NCBI RefSeq assembly: GCF_025787225.1
Contig: NZ_CP090958.1
Location: 1,021,856 to 1,085,855, forward strand
Length of the DNA stretch: 64,000 nucleotides
Direction of reading: 5' to 3'
Source: Saxibacter everestensis
GTDB lineage: Bacteria > Actinomycetota > Actinomycetes > Actinomycetales > Brevibacteriaceae
Positions 26,070 through 41,177 of this stretch are shown one piece after another. A program made the translations under genes and the position numbers. The notes beneath the pieces were generated by a model. The model saw only the letters and a list, made by a program, of their open reading frames with translations. It was not told where the DNA came from and ran no database searches. Position 1 is the stretch's first letter. Each line of letters starts with the position of its first letter.

Positions 26070-28588
26070 TGCTCGTCCCACTGAACTGGCTCGCGGATTA
26101 CACGAAACTGGGCGACTCATCCGCGGAGGAAATCGCCGAACAGCTCGCCGGAATCGGGCTCGAAGAAGAAGATCTTTTCGGCCCCGTTGTGTCCGGGCCG
26201 CTTGTCGTCGGCCGCGTGCTGACGATCGAGCCCGAGCCACAGAAGAATGGCAAGACGATCAACTGGTGCTCGGTCGATGTCGGCGAGGACGCGCCGCGCG
26301 GCATCGTTTGCGGTGCGCACAACTTCGGCACGAGCGATCTCGTCGTCGTGGCCCTGTCCGGAGCGGTACTTCCGGGCGATTTCGCCATCGCCGCTCGTAA
26401 GACCTACGGCCATGTCTCCGACGGGATGATCTGCTCCACCAAAGAGCTCGGCCTCGGCGAGGACCATGACGGCATTATTGTGCTGAGCGAGCTCGGCCTG
26501 GACGCCACGCCCGGCGATGACGCGATCCCGCTGCTCGGCCTGGACCACACCACGCTCGACGTCAATGTCACACCCGATCGCGGCTACCAGCTCAGTCTTC
26601 GGGGGATTGCACGCGAATATGCGCAGCTTACCGGCCAGGCGTTCGCCGACCCGGCCGATATCGAGATCCCCGATGCAGGCACGCTGCCGGATGCCTTCCC
26701 GGTCGAGCTTCGCGACCAGACTCCTCTCGCGGCTAAGCCGGGGTGTGACCGGTTCATCACCAGGATCGTGCGCGGCATTGACCCGACCGCGAAATCTCCG
26801 TACTGGATGCAACGCCGCCTGCTGCAGGCCGGAATGCGCCCGATTTCCCTTATCGTCGACGTGACGAACTATGTGATGCTGGCGCTTGGCCAGCCCCTGC
26901 ACGCCTACGATCTCGGCCTGCTCGGTGAGAAGATCGTGGTCCGCCGGGCCATCGCGGGGGAGACGCTGACAACGCTGGACGATGTGAAGCGCAAGCTTGA
27001 CCCGGAAGATCTGTTGATCACGGACGAAACGGCCGACGGCACCTCGCGGATCATCGGCCTCGCCGCAGTAATGGGTGGCGCCGACGCCGAGGTCGGCGAC
27101 AGCACCAAGGATGTGGTGATCGAGGCCGCCCACTTCGACACTATTTCGATCGCCCGGTCCGCGCGCAGGCACAAGCTCTCCACCGAGGCGTCCCGACGTT
27201 TCGAGCGTGGCGTCGACCATAACCTCGCGCCGTTCGCCGCCGAACTTACCGTTCGACTGCTGGTTGAATACGGCGCGGGTAAGGCCGACGAAGCAGTCAC
27301 CGACGTCGACAATCGCGAACCGCAGAACACCGTTCGGATGCCGCTCACCCTCCCAGCACAGCTCGTCGGCGTTGACTATGCCGACGATGAGGTCGTTGGC
27401 CTGCTCGAGGCAATGGGTGCGGCTGTCACTCGTGATGGAGAAGACGTCGTGGTAACGCCGCCGAGTTGGCGGCAGGACCTGGTCCGCAGTGTCGATCTGG
27501 TGGAGGAAGTGGCCCGGCTTGGCGGCTACTCCCGAATTCCTTCCGTGGTGCCGGATGGAAAAGCCGGTGCGGGACTGACCCTCGCGCAACGCGTGCGCCG
27601 CCAGGTGTCCAACCGACTGACGGTTCTTGGACTCGACGAGGTGCTCAGCTATCCCTTCACCGCGGCCAAGCGTCACGAGGAGTTCGGCCTGCCTGCCGAT
27701 GATCCGCGGCGCTTCAACGCGAAACTGGCTAATCCGTTGTCCGATGAGCTGCCGCTAATGCGGACCACGCTGCTGGCGACGCTTGTCGACGTGGCAACCC
27801 GCAACATCGGCCGTGGCCTGAAGGAGGTCTCGATTTTCGAGGCAGGCCTGGTCACCCAACCGTCCGGGCCAAAACTGGCACATGCGCCAAGGTTCGAGCC
27901 CGGAATTCTGCCCTCCGACGCGGAACGCAACACGGTGTTCGCTGCGGTTCCGCCACAGCCGCTGCACTACGCCGGTGTCCTCACCGGTGCTCGCGAGCAC
28001 GCTGGCTGGTGGGGCAAGGGCCGACCGGCCGACGCGGCCGACGCCATCGAACTCGCCCGGGCCATCGCCGACGTGCGGGGCCTGGAACTGAGTGTGGCGT
28101 CCGTCCACTATGAACCATGGCATCCAGGCCGCTGTGCCGAGTTGAGGCTGCCAAGTGGTGCGTTGTTCGGACACGCCGGCGAGCTGCATCCGAAGGTTTG
28201 CGAAGCCCTTGAACTGCCTGCCCGCGCAGTGGCATTCGAGGTGAATCTGGACGCCCTGATTGCCGAAGCGGCGCCGGCCCGTAGCACCGAAGTGCTTTCG
28301 TCGTTCCCGGTCTCGCGCCAGGACGTCGCGCTGATCGTCGACTCGGCAGTTCCGGCCGCCGACGTGACCGCCGCGCTGCAGTCGGGTGCCGGTGAACTGC
28401 TCGAATCGATTGAGCTTTTCGACGTGTTCGAGGGCGAGCAGGCAGGCGTTGGCAGGAAGTCGCTGGCGTACCGTCTGGTCTTCCGCGCCCTGGACCGGAC
28501 ACTGACCGCCGATGAAACGTCAGCGATGCGCCAGGCGGCGACTTCGGTGGCCGTCGAGCGCTTCGACGCCGTCGTGCGGGGCGAGTAG
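26069..28588 (+). CDS. pheT: phenylalanyl-tRNA synthetase beta chain
   Basis: Large PheRS subunit, 839 residues. Domains: tRNA-binding EMAP-like domain (residues 42-150, IVCGAHNFGTSDLVVVALSGAVLPG), B3/B4 core with the editing site (YWMQRRLLQAGMRPISLIVDVTNYVM), B5 and the inactive class II-like core, and the C-terminal ferredoxin-fold anticodon-binding domain (SSFPVSRQDVALIVDSAVPAADV). ATG 26069 overlaps the last base of the pheS stop (TGATG). A long upstream open frame merely continues within pheS. Confidence 0.97.
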
Positions 28589-29443
28589 ATGCCAGTCGCC
28601 TTGGTTACCGGAGGTTCCCGCGGTCTGGGCCAGCACCTGGCCGCGGGGCTGCTCGACGCGGGGTGGCATGTTGCGCTGACCGCTCGGAGTGAGGACTCCG
28701 CAAACGCCGCCGCCGAGGTGATTGCCGGCAGGGCAGCCGAGTCTTCCCGGGCTGAGTCTTCCGGGTCCGCCGAGACTTCCCGGTCCGCCGAGGTTATCGG
28801 GATTGAAATGGACGTAACACGTCCGGAATCGGTATTAGCCGGCGCAGCCAAACTTGAGCAGTTCGCCGATGCGAAGGGCCTGCCGATCGAACTCGTTGTG
28901 AACAACGCGGGAGCGATCGAAAGCCACGAGGCCGCCCCTTGGTCGGTTGACGGCGCGGACTGGTGGCACGTCATCGAGACAAACCTGCGTGGACCGTTCA
29001 ACGTGCTGCAGGCGGTCGCCCCGAAGATGCTGGCGCGTTCGGCCGACGGGAACGTCGTCGGCCGGATTGTCGACATCAATTCAGGTGGCGGAGCGCTCGG
29101 CATGGATGACTACTCCGCATACGGCGCATCCAAGGCGGGCTTGTTCCGGCTGGCCGGCGCGATCCAGCGCCACGGAGCCGCACATGGCCTGCGGATCTTT
29201 GAACTCGCTCCCGGTGTGATCCAGACGGATATGACCGCGGGGATGCCGATGCATAAGGGACGAGGCTCCGCCGATTGGACCGAACCCGCGCAGGTTGTCG
29301 AGCTGCTGCTCGCCATCGCGAGTGGTGAACTGGACGAGTTTTCCGGGCGTTACCTGCGCGCCGGAACTGACACTGTGCAGGGTCTCAAACAGGAGGCTCT
29401 CGCCGGTCTGTCCGACGATGCCAGACGGCTTCGGGTCAGGTAA
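28589..29443 (+). CDS. SDR-family NAD(P)-dependent oxidoreductase
   Basis: Classical short-chain dehydrogenase/reductase of 284 residues: TGGSRGLG cofactor loop (residues 7-14), NNAG (near 109), catalytic Ser-Tyr-Lys with DINSGGG and YSAYGASK, and PGVIQTDM after it. ATG follows the pheT stop directly. A Ser/Glu-rich repetitive segment (AESSRAESSGSAETSRSAE, around residues 49-69, bases 28736-28795) is inserted after the Rossmann beta-2 strand, where NAD(P) specificity is set in typical SDRs, and is unusual. Substrate unknown. Confidence 0.9.
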   Translation: MPVALVTGGSRGLGQHLAAGLLDAGWHVALTARSEDSANAAAEVIAGRAAESSRAESSGSAETSRSAEVIGIEMDVTRPESVLAGAAKLEQFADAKGLPIELVVNNAGAIESHEAAPWSVDGADWWHVIETNLRGPFNVLQAVAPKMLARSADGNVVGRIVDINSGGGALGMDDYSAYGASKAGLFRLAGAIQRHGAAHGLRIFELAPGVIQTDMTAGMPMHKGRGSADWTEPAQVVELLLAIASGELDEFSGRYLRAGTDTVQGLKQEALAGLSDDARRLRVR

Positions 29444-29451
29444 CCGTTCCG

Positions 29452-30324
29452 CTAATCATCCGACTCCGGTGAACAGTCCGGGCCGGCCGGATTAGACGAG
29501 CAGTTCTCCGAGACGCCGTACCGATGGTAGCGCTTCACATCGATAGGGATCGCCTCGCTTGGCACTGCCGCCTGTCCGTCGATGTCAATCCATGGTCCGC
29601 CTGCAACTGAGAATTCACCCCGATAGTGCGTGGTCAGCACGACGCCGAAGTTCCCCGGTTTCGCATACACGTGATAGAAAGCCGGGTCCTCGCCCTGCGC
29701 GATGGGTTTCCCCTTCTGGCTGGTTGTCGTGGTGCCGCCATCGCCGAAGTTCCAGGTGAAGGCGACCGGCGTGGCACGGACCCGTACCGGGAAGCCGAGC
29801 AGCGTCATGTTGATGATGTGCTGTTCCGCGTTCGTGTACATATTTGTCCGATGCTGCGTCACGGTCCAGCCATCGGGCTGGAACAGCGGACGGAATTCCT
29901 TGAGATCGAAGTTCTGGAAGTCACTCTGGTCCACGTAGGGCATGGTGGGTGGCGGCGGAATCAGCTTCGGGCCCTGGTTGTTGAACTGGTCGCAGATTAG
30001 GTAGTCGGACCCGTCGCTGTCCGGCGGCTGCGATGGAAGCTGCCGGCCATAGCACTGCTCGTCGTCGGACCAGTAACCGTTCTTCTTGCTGCAGGGGACC
30101 GACTTGCCGCCTTTCTGGCAGCCGTCCTGCTTCGGCTGGGTCTTCCGCGGCCGCTCGGGAGACTTGGGGGCATCGCGCTCGGGGCCGTGTAGCTGGCAGG
30201 AGTTATTAAACCGCCCTTTGATCCGGCAATCGCCGGCCGCGTAGGCGGGGATGGCGGCGGCCGTCAGCGTGGAAGCCAGCACAAACACAACTAACAGTCC
30301 GGCTGTGTGTCTTTGTCTATCCAT
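29452..30324 (-). CDS. secreted PKD-domain protein of unknown function
   Basis: About 290 residues with a signal peptide (TAGLLVVFVLASTLTAAAIPAYA-A, ending near residue 35), a cysteine-rich disordered part with eight cysteines (residues 37-115) and a C-terminal PKD-like domain with the signature VAFTWNFGDGGTTTTSQKGK. PKD domains are extracellular beta-sandwich modules for protein-protein or carbohydrate contact. I use ATG 30324 (MDRQRHTAG), although ATG 30339 is in frame. It follows the lipoprotein-like gene in the same direction with a short overlap, so the two are likely coexpressed. No enzymatic motif is seen. Confidence 0.7.
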   Translation of the reverse strand: MDRQRHTAGLLVVFVLASTLTAAAIPAYAAGDCRIKGRFNNSCQLHGPERDAPKSPERPRKTQPKQDGCQKGGKSVPCSKKNGYWSDDEQCYGRQLPSQPPDSDGSDYLICDQFNNQGPKLIPPPPTMPYVDQSDFQNFDLKEFRPLFQPDGWTVTQHRTNMYTNAEQHIINMTLLGFPVRVRATPVAFTWNFGDGGTTTTSQKGKPIAQGEDPAFYHVYAKPGNFGVVLTTHYRGEFSVAGGPWIDIDGQAAVPSEAIPIDVKRYHRYGVSENCSSNPAGPDCSPESDD

Positions 30325-30332
30325 CGGTCGAC

Positions 30333-31016
30333 CTAACATGCCGATTCGTCCTGCTTGAGGTCACCCACCAACCACGGCGAATTTCCGCTTTCGCGCCAGA
30401 TTGAGTATGTCGATGGCCAACGGGTTCGACGATCGCCGTGTAGCGTCGACTTTCCCTCAGCGTCAACTACGTCCGTTCGGGAGACGTCAACGCATGCATA
30501 GAGGGTAACCGCGGATTTTCCACCGTTTTCGGCGTTAGCGACGTCGATTGCCTTGACCTCAGCCGAGTCATAGCTGGATTTTCCTGTCACATGTTGTCGG
30601 TCCTCTCGGAGCGTTTTCGCACCGTTGAGTTCCGCCTCAAGCAGGATGCTGGTAGCCACTTCGGCTAGCCGATCTGGATTCATCCCGCCATCGTGACTGA
30701 CGTCATCGCTGACCTTCAAGTACCTGTCGAACGCCTTGATTGCCTCCCGGGCTGCCTCGGTTTCTTCCACGGTCAACTTGAGCTTGGTCGGCACCCGAGC
30801 CGTGTCATCCGAAACGCCGCCGTCGCCATCGCCCGGTCCGTTATCGCCCCCTTCCGGATTTTCGGAAGAGGGGAGTGCGTCTGATGGAGGAGCCGATGTG
30901 CTCTCGCCACCTTCAGGTGGTGAACCGGCGCCGGTAGGGCTGCAGGCTGCACCGCTAATCAGCGCCACGGCACACGCGCCCGCCACGATTGATCTGACCA
31001 CTCCGCGGCAATTCAT
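30333..31016 (-). CDS. secreted/lipoprotein-like protein of unknown function
   Basis: About 227 residues: hydrophobic N-terminal segment (RSIVAGACAVALISGAAC), a Pro/Gly/Ser/Asp-rich linker (residues 30-70), and a globular C-terminal part with RYLKVSDDVSHDGGMNPDRL and YACVDVSRTDVVDAEGK. GAAC is an imperfect lipobox (Gly at -3), so lipidation is uncertain. ATG 31016 is chosen over the upstream open frame that extends to 31202 because the hydrophobic signal starts here. It precedes the PKD-domain gene; such small membrane-anchored/PKD pairs are frequent and uncharacterised in actinobacteria. Confidence 0.65.
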   Translation of the reverse strand: MNCRGVVRSIVAGACAVALISGAACSPTGAGSPPEGGESTSAPPSDALPSSENPEGGDNGPGDGDGGVSDDTARVPTKLKLTVEETEAAREAIKAFDRYLKVSDDVSHDGGMNPDRLAEVATSILLEAELNGAKTLREDRQHVTGKSSYDSAEVKAIDVANAENGGKSAVTLYACVDVSRTDVVDAEGKSTLHGDRRTRWPSTYSIWRESGNSPWLVGDLKQDESAC

Positions 31017-31168
31017 GGCCAGACCATACCGGGATTGCAGAGGCCGTGACAGCGTTATCGCGGCAAATTGTGGATAACTCGCCGCCGATCCCGGCATTGA
31101 TGGCGCAACAAAGCCGACGATTGGGATGCCCAGCCACAAATCGGACAGCCCGGCCGGCCGCCCGCGAA

Positions 31169-31190
31169 GGATCGCGAGCTGGGTGCAGGA
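31169..31190 (+). repeat. REP-like repeat, copy A (forward)
   Basis: GGATCGCGAGCTGGGTGCAG. The same core appears inverted at 31209-31236 and 31279-31306, so three copies lie within about 140 bases between the lipoprotein-like gene and the quinone oxidoreductase gene. Confidence 0.75.
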
Positions 31191-31208
31191 CCGCGCGCGC
31201 ATTCAGGC

Positions 31209-31236
31209 GCAATCTTGCACGGGGCTCGCGATCCTC
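31209..31236 (-). repeat. REP-like repeat, copy B (inverted)
   Basis: Reads GAGGATCGCGAGCCCCGTGC on the minus strand, with GATTGC-side extension AAGATTGC. It forms an inverted pair with copy A and a 24-base direct repeat, 70 bases apart, with copy C (22 of 24 identical). Confidence 0.8.
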
Positions 31237-31278
31237 GGATGGTCGCAGCAAACCCGTTCCGAAAGCGCTGGACAGGCC

Positions 31279-31306
31279 GCAATCTTGCACGCGGCTCGCG
31301 ACACTC
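31279..31306 (-). repeat. REP-like repeat, copy C (inverted)
   Basis: Shares GCAATCTTGCAC-G-GGCTCGCGA with copy B on the plus strand. It lies just after the 3' end of the quinone oxidoreductase gene (stop at 31310). Confidence 0.8.
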
Positions 31307-31309
31307 AGA

Positions 31310-32287
31310 TTACGGCAGCAGCACGATCTTTCCGGTCGTCTTGCGTCCCTCGAGGTCCCGCTGCGCCTGTGCTGCCTCGGACAACGGGTAGCTGGCGCCG
31401 ATCCGGAAGTTCAGCCAGCCTTCCTGCACTCCCTGGAGCAACATTTCGGCGCGGGAAAGCAGCTCTTCGCGGGTCTGGGTGAAGTGCACGAGGGTTGGAC
31501 GGCTAACGCTGAGCGATCCGCCTGAGTTGAGTCGCTGCAGGTCGAACGGCGGAACCTGACCGCTGGATCCGCCGAACAGCACCAGGAGTCCGCGTACCGC
31601 CAGCGAGTCCAGGCTTGCGTCGAACGTCGCCTTCCCGACACCGTCGTACACCACGTCCACGCCCTGTCCGTTGGTCAATCCGCGCACAGTCGCCGCGATA
31701 TCCACACCGTCGCCGTACAGGAAGACGTCGTCTGCACCGGCCTGACGGGAGAGCTCTGCCTTCTCCTCGGTGCCAACGGTGGTAATCACCCGGGCGCCAA
31801 GCTTTTTCAGCAGCTGGGTCAGCACCAGGCCCACCCCGCCTGCGCCGGCGTGAACAAGTGCCGTGGTGCCTTCGCGGGCAGCGAAGCTCGATGTTGCCAG
31901 GTAGTGCGCCGTCATCCCCTGCAACGGCAGCGCCGCAGCAGTTTCGTCATCGACGTTGTCGGGCACCGGAATAGCCTGGTCGGCGCCGACGATGACCTGT
32001 TCCGAGTAGCTTCCGTGCGCGTTATGCCAGGCGACCCGATCGCCAACGCTGAAGTTGTCGACCCCGGGACCCACGTCCCGGACAACTCCGGCGCCTTCCA
32101 CCCCCGGCACATGCGGGAACTGCATCGGGTACACGCCCGAGCGACGGTAGGTGTCAATGAAATTGATTCCGATCGCCTTCGGTTCGACGAGCAACTCGCC
32201 TGCGCCTGCCGAAACGTCCTCAACGTCTACGTACTCCAGGACCTCAGGTCCGCCGGCCTGGGTTGCCTGAATCGCTTTATGTGTCAC
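31310..32287 (-). CDS. NADPH:quinone oxidoreductase, MDR superfamily
   Basis: A 325-residue zinc-free medium-chain reductase of the quinone oxidoreductase group: [28 protein letters not shown], Rossmann motif [20 protein letters not shown], and [18 protein letters not shown]. The first half lacks zinc ligands, as in Qor. Its products are reduced quinones or detoxified alkenals; the physiological substrate is not known. It has a 12-bp tandem repeat directly upstream (32299-32346) in place of a normal leader, and argC is divergent 237 bases away. Confidence 0.9.
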   Translation of the reverse strand: MTHKAIQATQAGGPEVLEYVDVEDVSAGAGELLVEPKAIGINFIDTYRRSGVYPMQFPHVPGVEGAGVVRDVGPGVDNFSVGDRVAWHNAHGSYSEQVIVGADQAIPVPDNVDDETAAALPLQGMTAHYLATSSFAAREGTTALVHAGAGGVGLVLTQLLKKLGARVITTVGTEEKAELSRQAGADDVFLYGDGVDIAATVRGLTNGQGVDVVYDGVGKATFDASLDSLAVRGLLVLFGGSSGQVPPFDLQRLNSGGSLSVSRPTLVHFTQTREELLSRAEMLLQGVQEGWLNFRIGASYPLSEAAQAQRDLEGRKTTGKIVLLP

Positions 32288-32298
32288 CGAGAATCTCC

Positions 32299-32346
32299 TT
32301 GGGGCTGAAGTTGGGGCTGAAGTTGGGGCTGAAGTTGGGGCTGAAG
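32299..32346 (+). repeat. four perfect 12-bp tandem repeats
   Basis: TTGGGGCTGAAG occurs four times without mismatch, 12 bases before the start of the leftward quinone oxidoreductase gene (on its 5' side). Perfect copy number suggests recent slippage; it may sit in the transcript leader. Confidence 0.95.
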
Positions 32347-32487
32347 TGGGTAAGCTGGCTCACAGCTATCCTCCTCTATATCAGCCGCGAGTCCCGAGGG
32401 CGCCCGCAGCTGGGACAAAGCAAACCTGGTACAACGGTTGTCAAGGCAAACGCCGGCATCCGTGAGCGAATTCCAGTCAAACCCAAA

Positions 32488-32516
32488 TTGCATGTTCAAG
32501 CTATTGAGCGTATATA
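32488..32516 (+). promoter_or_regulatory. argC promoter, probably leaderless mRNA
   Basis: -35-like TTGCAT (32488-32493), 17-base spacer, -10-like TATATA (32511-32516, within TATATATATA). Expected transcription start is at 32523-32524, the argC ATG itself. No Shine-Dalgarno precedes the ATG. TTGCATGTTCAA overlapping the -35 could be an ArgR site. Confidence 0.65.
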
Positions 32517-32523
32517 TATACAT

Positions 32524-33591
32524 ATGCCACTTTCAGTCGCGGTTTCGGGAGCCACCGGGTACGCCGGGGGCGAGGTCTTGCGCCTGCTGAGTTCGCACCC
32601 CGAACTACAGGTCTCAACCCTCGCCGGCCATCAGAGTGCCGGCTCGCTTCTCGGCGAGCACCAGCCGCATCTTGTGCGCTTCGCCGACCGGCAAATCGTT
32701 GCCACAACGGCCGAGGACCTTGCCGGTCACGATGTCATCTTCCTGGCGCTGCCACACGGCGCCTCGGGGGCGATCGCCGCCGAGATAGCGCGGCTGAGCC
32801 CTGAAAGTCTCGTGGTCGATCTCGGCGCAGATCACCGCTTGGTCAGCGCCGAGGCCTGGCAGAAGTTCTATGGATCCGACCACCCCGGGACCTGGACCTA
32901 CGGACTGCCCGAGCTGCAACTGCCCGAGGGCAAGCAACGCGAGCAGATTCCCGGCACCAAGCGGCTGGCCGTTCCGGGCTGTAACGTCACCGCCGTCACG
33001 CTTGCCACCGCGCCATTGCTCGCCGCGGGCCTGATCGAGCCCGACGATCTGGTTGCGGTGCTGGCCAACGGGCCTTCAGGAGCCGGTAAGTCCGCGAAAA
33101 CTCATTTGCTCGCCTCGGAGATCCTCGGCTCGGCTTCGCCGTATGGCGTTGGCGGAGGCCATCGGCACGTTCCGGAGATCGAACAGAACCTGAACTGGAG
33201 CGTCGGCGCGGACGCGGCAACCGGCCCGGTGCGTATCTCCTTCACTCCGACCCTTGTCCCGATGGCCCGCGGCATCCTTGCCACGGTCACCGCCCGGATC
33301 AAGGATGGCGTGACTCAGGCGGCGCTTCGCGCGGCAGTGCAGACAAGTTATGGCGATGAGCCATTCGTCCATCTGCTACCCGAGGGACAGTGGCCACAGA
33401 CCGCATCGACAGTCGGCGCCAACACGTCCCTGATCCAGCTCGCTCTCGATGAACGGGCCGGCCGGGTCGTCGTGACCTGTGTGCTCGACAATCTGGTCAA
33501 GGGCACCGCCGGTCAGGCGCTGCAGGCAACCCACCTGGCGCTCGGCCTCCCCGAAACGCTTGCACTGCCATTAGAAGGAGTAGCTCCGTGA
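32524..33591 (+). CDS. argC: N-acetyl-gamma-glutamyl-phosphate reductase
   Basis: NADPH-dependent third step of arginine synthesis, 355 residues. [19 protein letters not shown] is the N-terminal Rossmann motif, [11 protein letters not shown] contains the catalytic cysteine, and [14 protein letters not shown] is conserved. ATG 32524 follows TATATATACAT without a Shine-Dalgarno, so translation is likely leaderless. The longer upstream open frame is rejected because conservation starts here. It opens a run of eight arg genes, overlapping argJ by 4 bases. Confidence 0.97.
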   Translation: MPLSVAVSGATGYAGGEVLRLLSSHPELQVSTLAGHQSAGSLLGEHQPHLVRFADRQIVATTAEDLAGHDVIFLALPHGASGAIAAEIARLSPESLVVDLGADHRLVSAEAWQKFYGSDHPGTWTYGLPELQLPEGKQREQIPGTKRLAVPGCNVTAVTLATAPLLAAGLIEPDDLVAVLANGPSGAGKSAKTHLLASEILGSASPYGVGGGHRHVPEIEQNLNWSVGADAATGPVRISFTPTLVPMARGILATVTARIKDGVTQAALRAAVQTSYGDEPFVHLLPEGQWPQTASTVGANTSLIQLALDERAGRVVVTCVLDNLVKGTAGQALQATHLALGLPETLALPLEGVAP

Positions 33592-34742
33592 GTGTCACAG
33601 CCGCAAAAGGATTCCGTGCCTCCGGTGTCACCGCCGGACTCAAGCCCAGCGGAAAGCCCGATCTGGCCCTCGTGGTGAACGACGGGCCGCGTTTCGACGC
33701 CGCCGCGGTCTACACCTCGAACCGTTGCAAGGCCAACCCTGTGCTGTGGAGCGAGCAGGCGTCAGCCGACGGCGTTGTGCGCGCCGTGGTGCTCAACTCC
33801 GGCGGGGCGAACTGCTACACGGGTCAGCGCGGCTTCCAGACCACCCACAAGACTGCGGAACGCGTTGCCGAAAAGGTCGGCATCGGCGCGATCGACGTCG
33901 TGGTCTGTTCCACCGGACTGATCGGCGTGCGGCTCTTCGAGGAGAAGCTGCTGGCCGGAGTTGACGCCGCCGCTGCCGAGCTGGACTCCGAGGGCGGGAT
34001 GGCGGCCGCGACCGCAATCATGACGACGGACACCCGGGCGAAAACAGTGGCTATCACGGACGCCGCCGGATTCAGCGTTGGCGGCATCGCTAAGGGTGCG
34101 GGGATGCTGGCGCCGGGCCTGGCGACGATGCTGGTCGTGCTGACAACGGATGCCATCGCAGATCAGGAAGCGCTCGATGCCGCCCTGCGCAACGCAACGG
34201 CAGAGACCTTCGACCGGCTCGACACCGACGGCTGCATGTCCACCAATGACACAGTTGTGCTGATGGCCTCTGGCGCCTCCGGCATCGAGGCCGAGCCGGA
34301 AGCACTGAACGCGGCGGTCCTTGCCGCCTGCCAGTCGCTCACAGCGCAACTGCACGTCGATGCCGAGGGAGCGCACCACGACATCGCCATCACGACGAGA
34401 GGCGCGGACTCGGTCGATGACGCCGTCGCCGCAAGCCGTTCCGTGGCCCGTTCGAACCTGTTCAAGGCGGCCGTTTTCGGCAACGACCCGAATTGGGGCC
34501 GGGTTCTGGCAGCCATCGGCACGACCGATGCGAAGTTCGAGCCGGCCGATATCGACGTGGCGATCAATGACGTGTGGGTCTGCAAGGCAGGAACGCCCGA
34601 CGCCGACGTCAGCCTGGTGGACCTCACGCCGCGGGAGGTGAGCATCGTGATCGACCTGCATGCGGGCACGCACGAAGCCACCATCTGGACATCGGACCTC
34701 ACGCACGATTACGTCGAAGAGAACAGCGCGTACTCCACATGA
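33588..34742 (+). CDS. argJ: bifunctional ornithine/glutamate acetyltransferase ArgJ
   Basis: Recycles the acetyl group by transferring it from N-acetylornithine to glutamate; 384 residues. It is self-cleaving; the nucleophile threonine is in the conserved [17 protein letters not shown] stretch (Thr of ATML), about residue 185. [11 protein letters not shown] and [15 protein letters not shown] near the C-terminal half are typical. GTG at 33588 overlaps argC (GTGA). With ArgJ present the pathway is the cyclic acetyl-recycling type. Confidence 0.96.
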   Translation: MSVTAAKGFRASGVTAGLKPSGKPDLALVVNDGPRFDAAAVYTSNRCKANPVLWSEQASADGVVRAVVLNSGGANCYTGQRGFQTTHKTAERVAEKVGIGAIDVVVCSTGLIGVRLFEEKLLAGVDAAAAELDSEGGMAAATAIMTTDTRAKTVAITDAAGFSVGGIAKGAGMLAPGLATMLVVLTTDAIADQEALDAALRNATAETFDRLDTDGCMSTNDTVVLMASGASGIEAEPEALNAAVLAACQSLTAQLHVDAEGAHHDIAITTRGADSVDDAVAASRSVARSNLFKAAVFGNDPNWGRVLAAIGTTDAKFEPADIDVAINDVWVCKAGTPDADVSLVDLTPREVSIVIDLHAGTHEATIWTSDLTHDYVEENSAYST

Positions 34743-35703
34743 GTGACATCGATCAGAGACTGGCCACGGCGCAGGACAAGGCGGCGACACTCGTCGAGGC
34801 CCTGCCCTGGCTGGAGCAGTTCAACGGAGCAACCGTCGTGGTGAAGTATGGCGGAAACGCCATGCAGAACGACGAGCTGAAGCAAGCATTCGCCGAGGAC
34901 ATCATCTTCCTGCGCTACGCCGGGCTGAAACCGATCGTGGTGCACGGCGGAGGTCCGCAGATCTCATCGATGCTGAAGAAGCTCGGCATCGAGTCCGAAT
35001 TTCGCGGCGGGCTGCGGGTAACCAACCCGGAGGCGATGGACGTCGTCCGGATGGTGCTCACCGGTCAGGTCGGTCGCGAACTCGTGGGCAGAATCAACAC
35101 GCACGGGCCATTGGCTGTGGGCCTCTCCGGTGAGGATGCCGGCCTGCTGCAGGCGCGCCGTACCGGAACGGTGATCGACGGCGAAGAGGTCGACCTCGGA
35201 CTCGTCGGCGAGGTCGTCGGGGTTGACCGGCAGGCCATCGACGACCTGCTGGATGCCGGTCGCATCCCGGTGATTTCAACGGTCGCTCCGGATATCGACG
35301 GTCCGCCGGGTCAGGTTCTGAATGTGAACGCCGACACGGCAGCATCCGCGGTCGCCGCCTCGCTGGGCGCGGAGAAGCTCGTCATCCTCACCGACGTCGA
35401 GGGGCTGTACTCGAACTGGCCGGACAAGTCCTCGCTGATTTCGGTGATCGGCGTCTCCGAACTCGAAGAACTGCTTCCCGGTCTGGAATCGGGCATGATC
35501 CCGAAGATGCATGCCGCGGCTCAGGCCGTGCGGGCCGGAGTGAAACAGTCACACATCATCGACGGCCGCCTGGCGCATTCCATCCTGCTCGAAATCTTCA
35601 CCTCTGCGGGCATCGGCACCATGGTGCTGCCCGACACAGAGGTCGCAGCGGCGGAGCACGGGCACGCCGAGGCGCTCATCAGCGAAAGTATCGAAGGTCA
35701 GCA

Positions 35704-35707
<4 letters not shown>
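34739..35707 (+). CDS. argB: acetylglutamate kinase
   Basis: Second committed step of arginine synthesis; 322 residues. [10 protein letters not shown] and [20 protein letters not shown] are the substrate loops, AGLLQARR and [13 protein letters not shown] follow, with GGMIPKMHA-like sequence [18 protein letters not shown] 34739 overlaps argJ by 4 bases. In actinobacteria the enzyme is a target of arginine feedback; an N-terminal extension of about 25 residues precedes the kinase fold, as in the arginine-sensitive type. Confidence 0.96.
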
Positions 35708-38437
<2,730 letters not shown>

Positions 38438-38504
38438 ACAGAACTTGTAACGTACGAATCGCGCAAATTTTCATAGTTCGCAATATCTGAAGGAGAAACA
38501 CAAA
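38438..38504 (+). promoter_or_regulatory. argR-argG gap with ribosome binding site
   Basis: 67 bases. AAGGAGA (38490-38496) is a strong Shine-Dalgarno for the TTG start of argG. An AT-rich stretch with GCAAATTTTCATAGTTCGC is weakly symmetric and could be a secondary promoter or ArgR site; not firm. Confidence 0.5.
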
Positions 38505-41173
<2,669 letters not shown>

Positions 41174-41177
41174 GACG

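Larger units (their letters stand above)
32288..32523. other. qor/argC divergent intergenic region
   Basis: 236 bases between divergent qor and argC. It holds the 12-bp tandem repeat and the argC promoter. The middle (32350-32480) shows nothing recognisable; TTGCATGTTCAA near 32488-32499 has an imperfect palindrome (TTG...CAA) compatible with an arginine-repressor box, unproven. Confidence 0.5.

Noticed and set aside
26117-27676. 519-codon leftward open frame antisense to pheT
   Set aside because: Shadow of PheRS beta coding; no conserved domain recognised.
32299-32346. 12-bp repeats upstream of qor considered as an iteron or CRISPR leader
   Set aside because: Only four perfect, spacer-free copies next to a single gene; slippage explains them.
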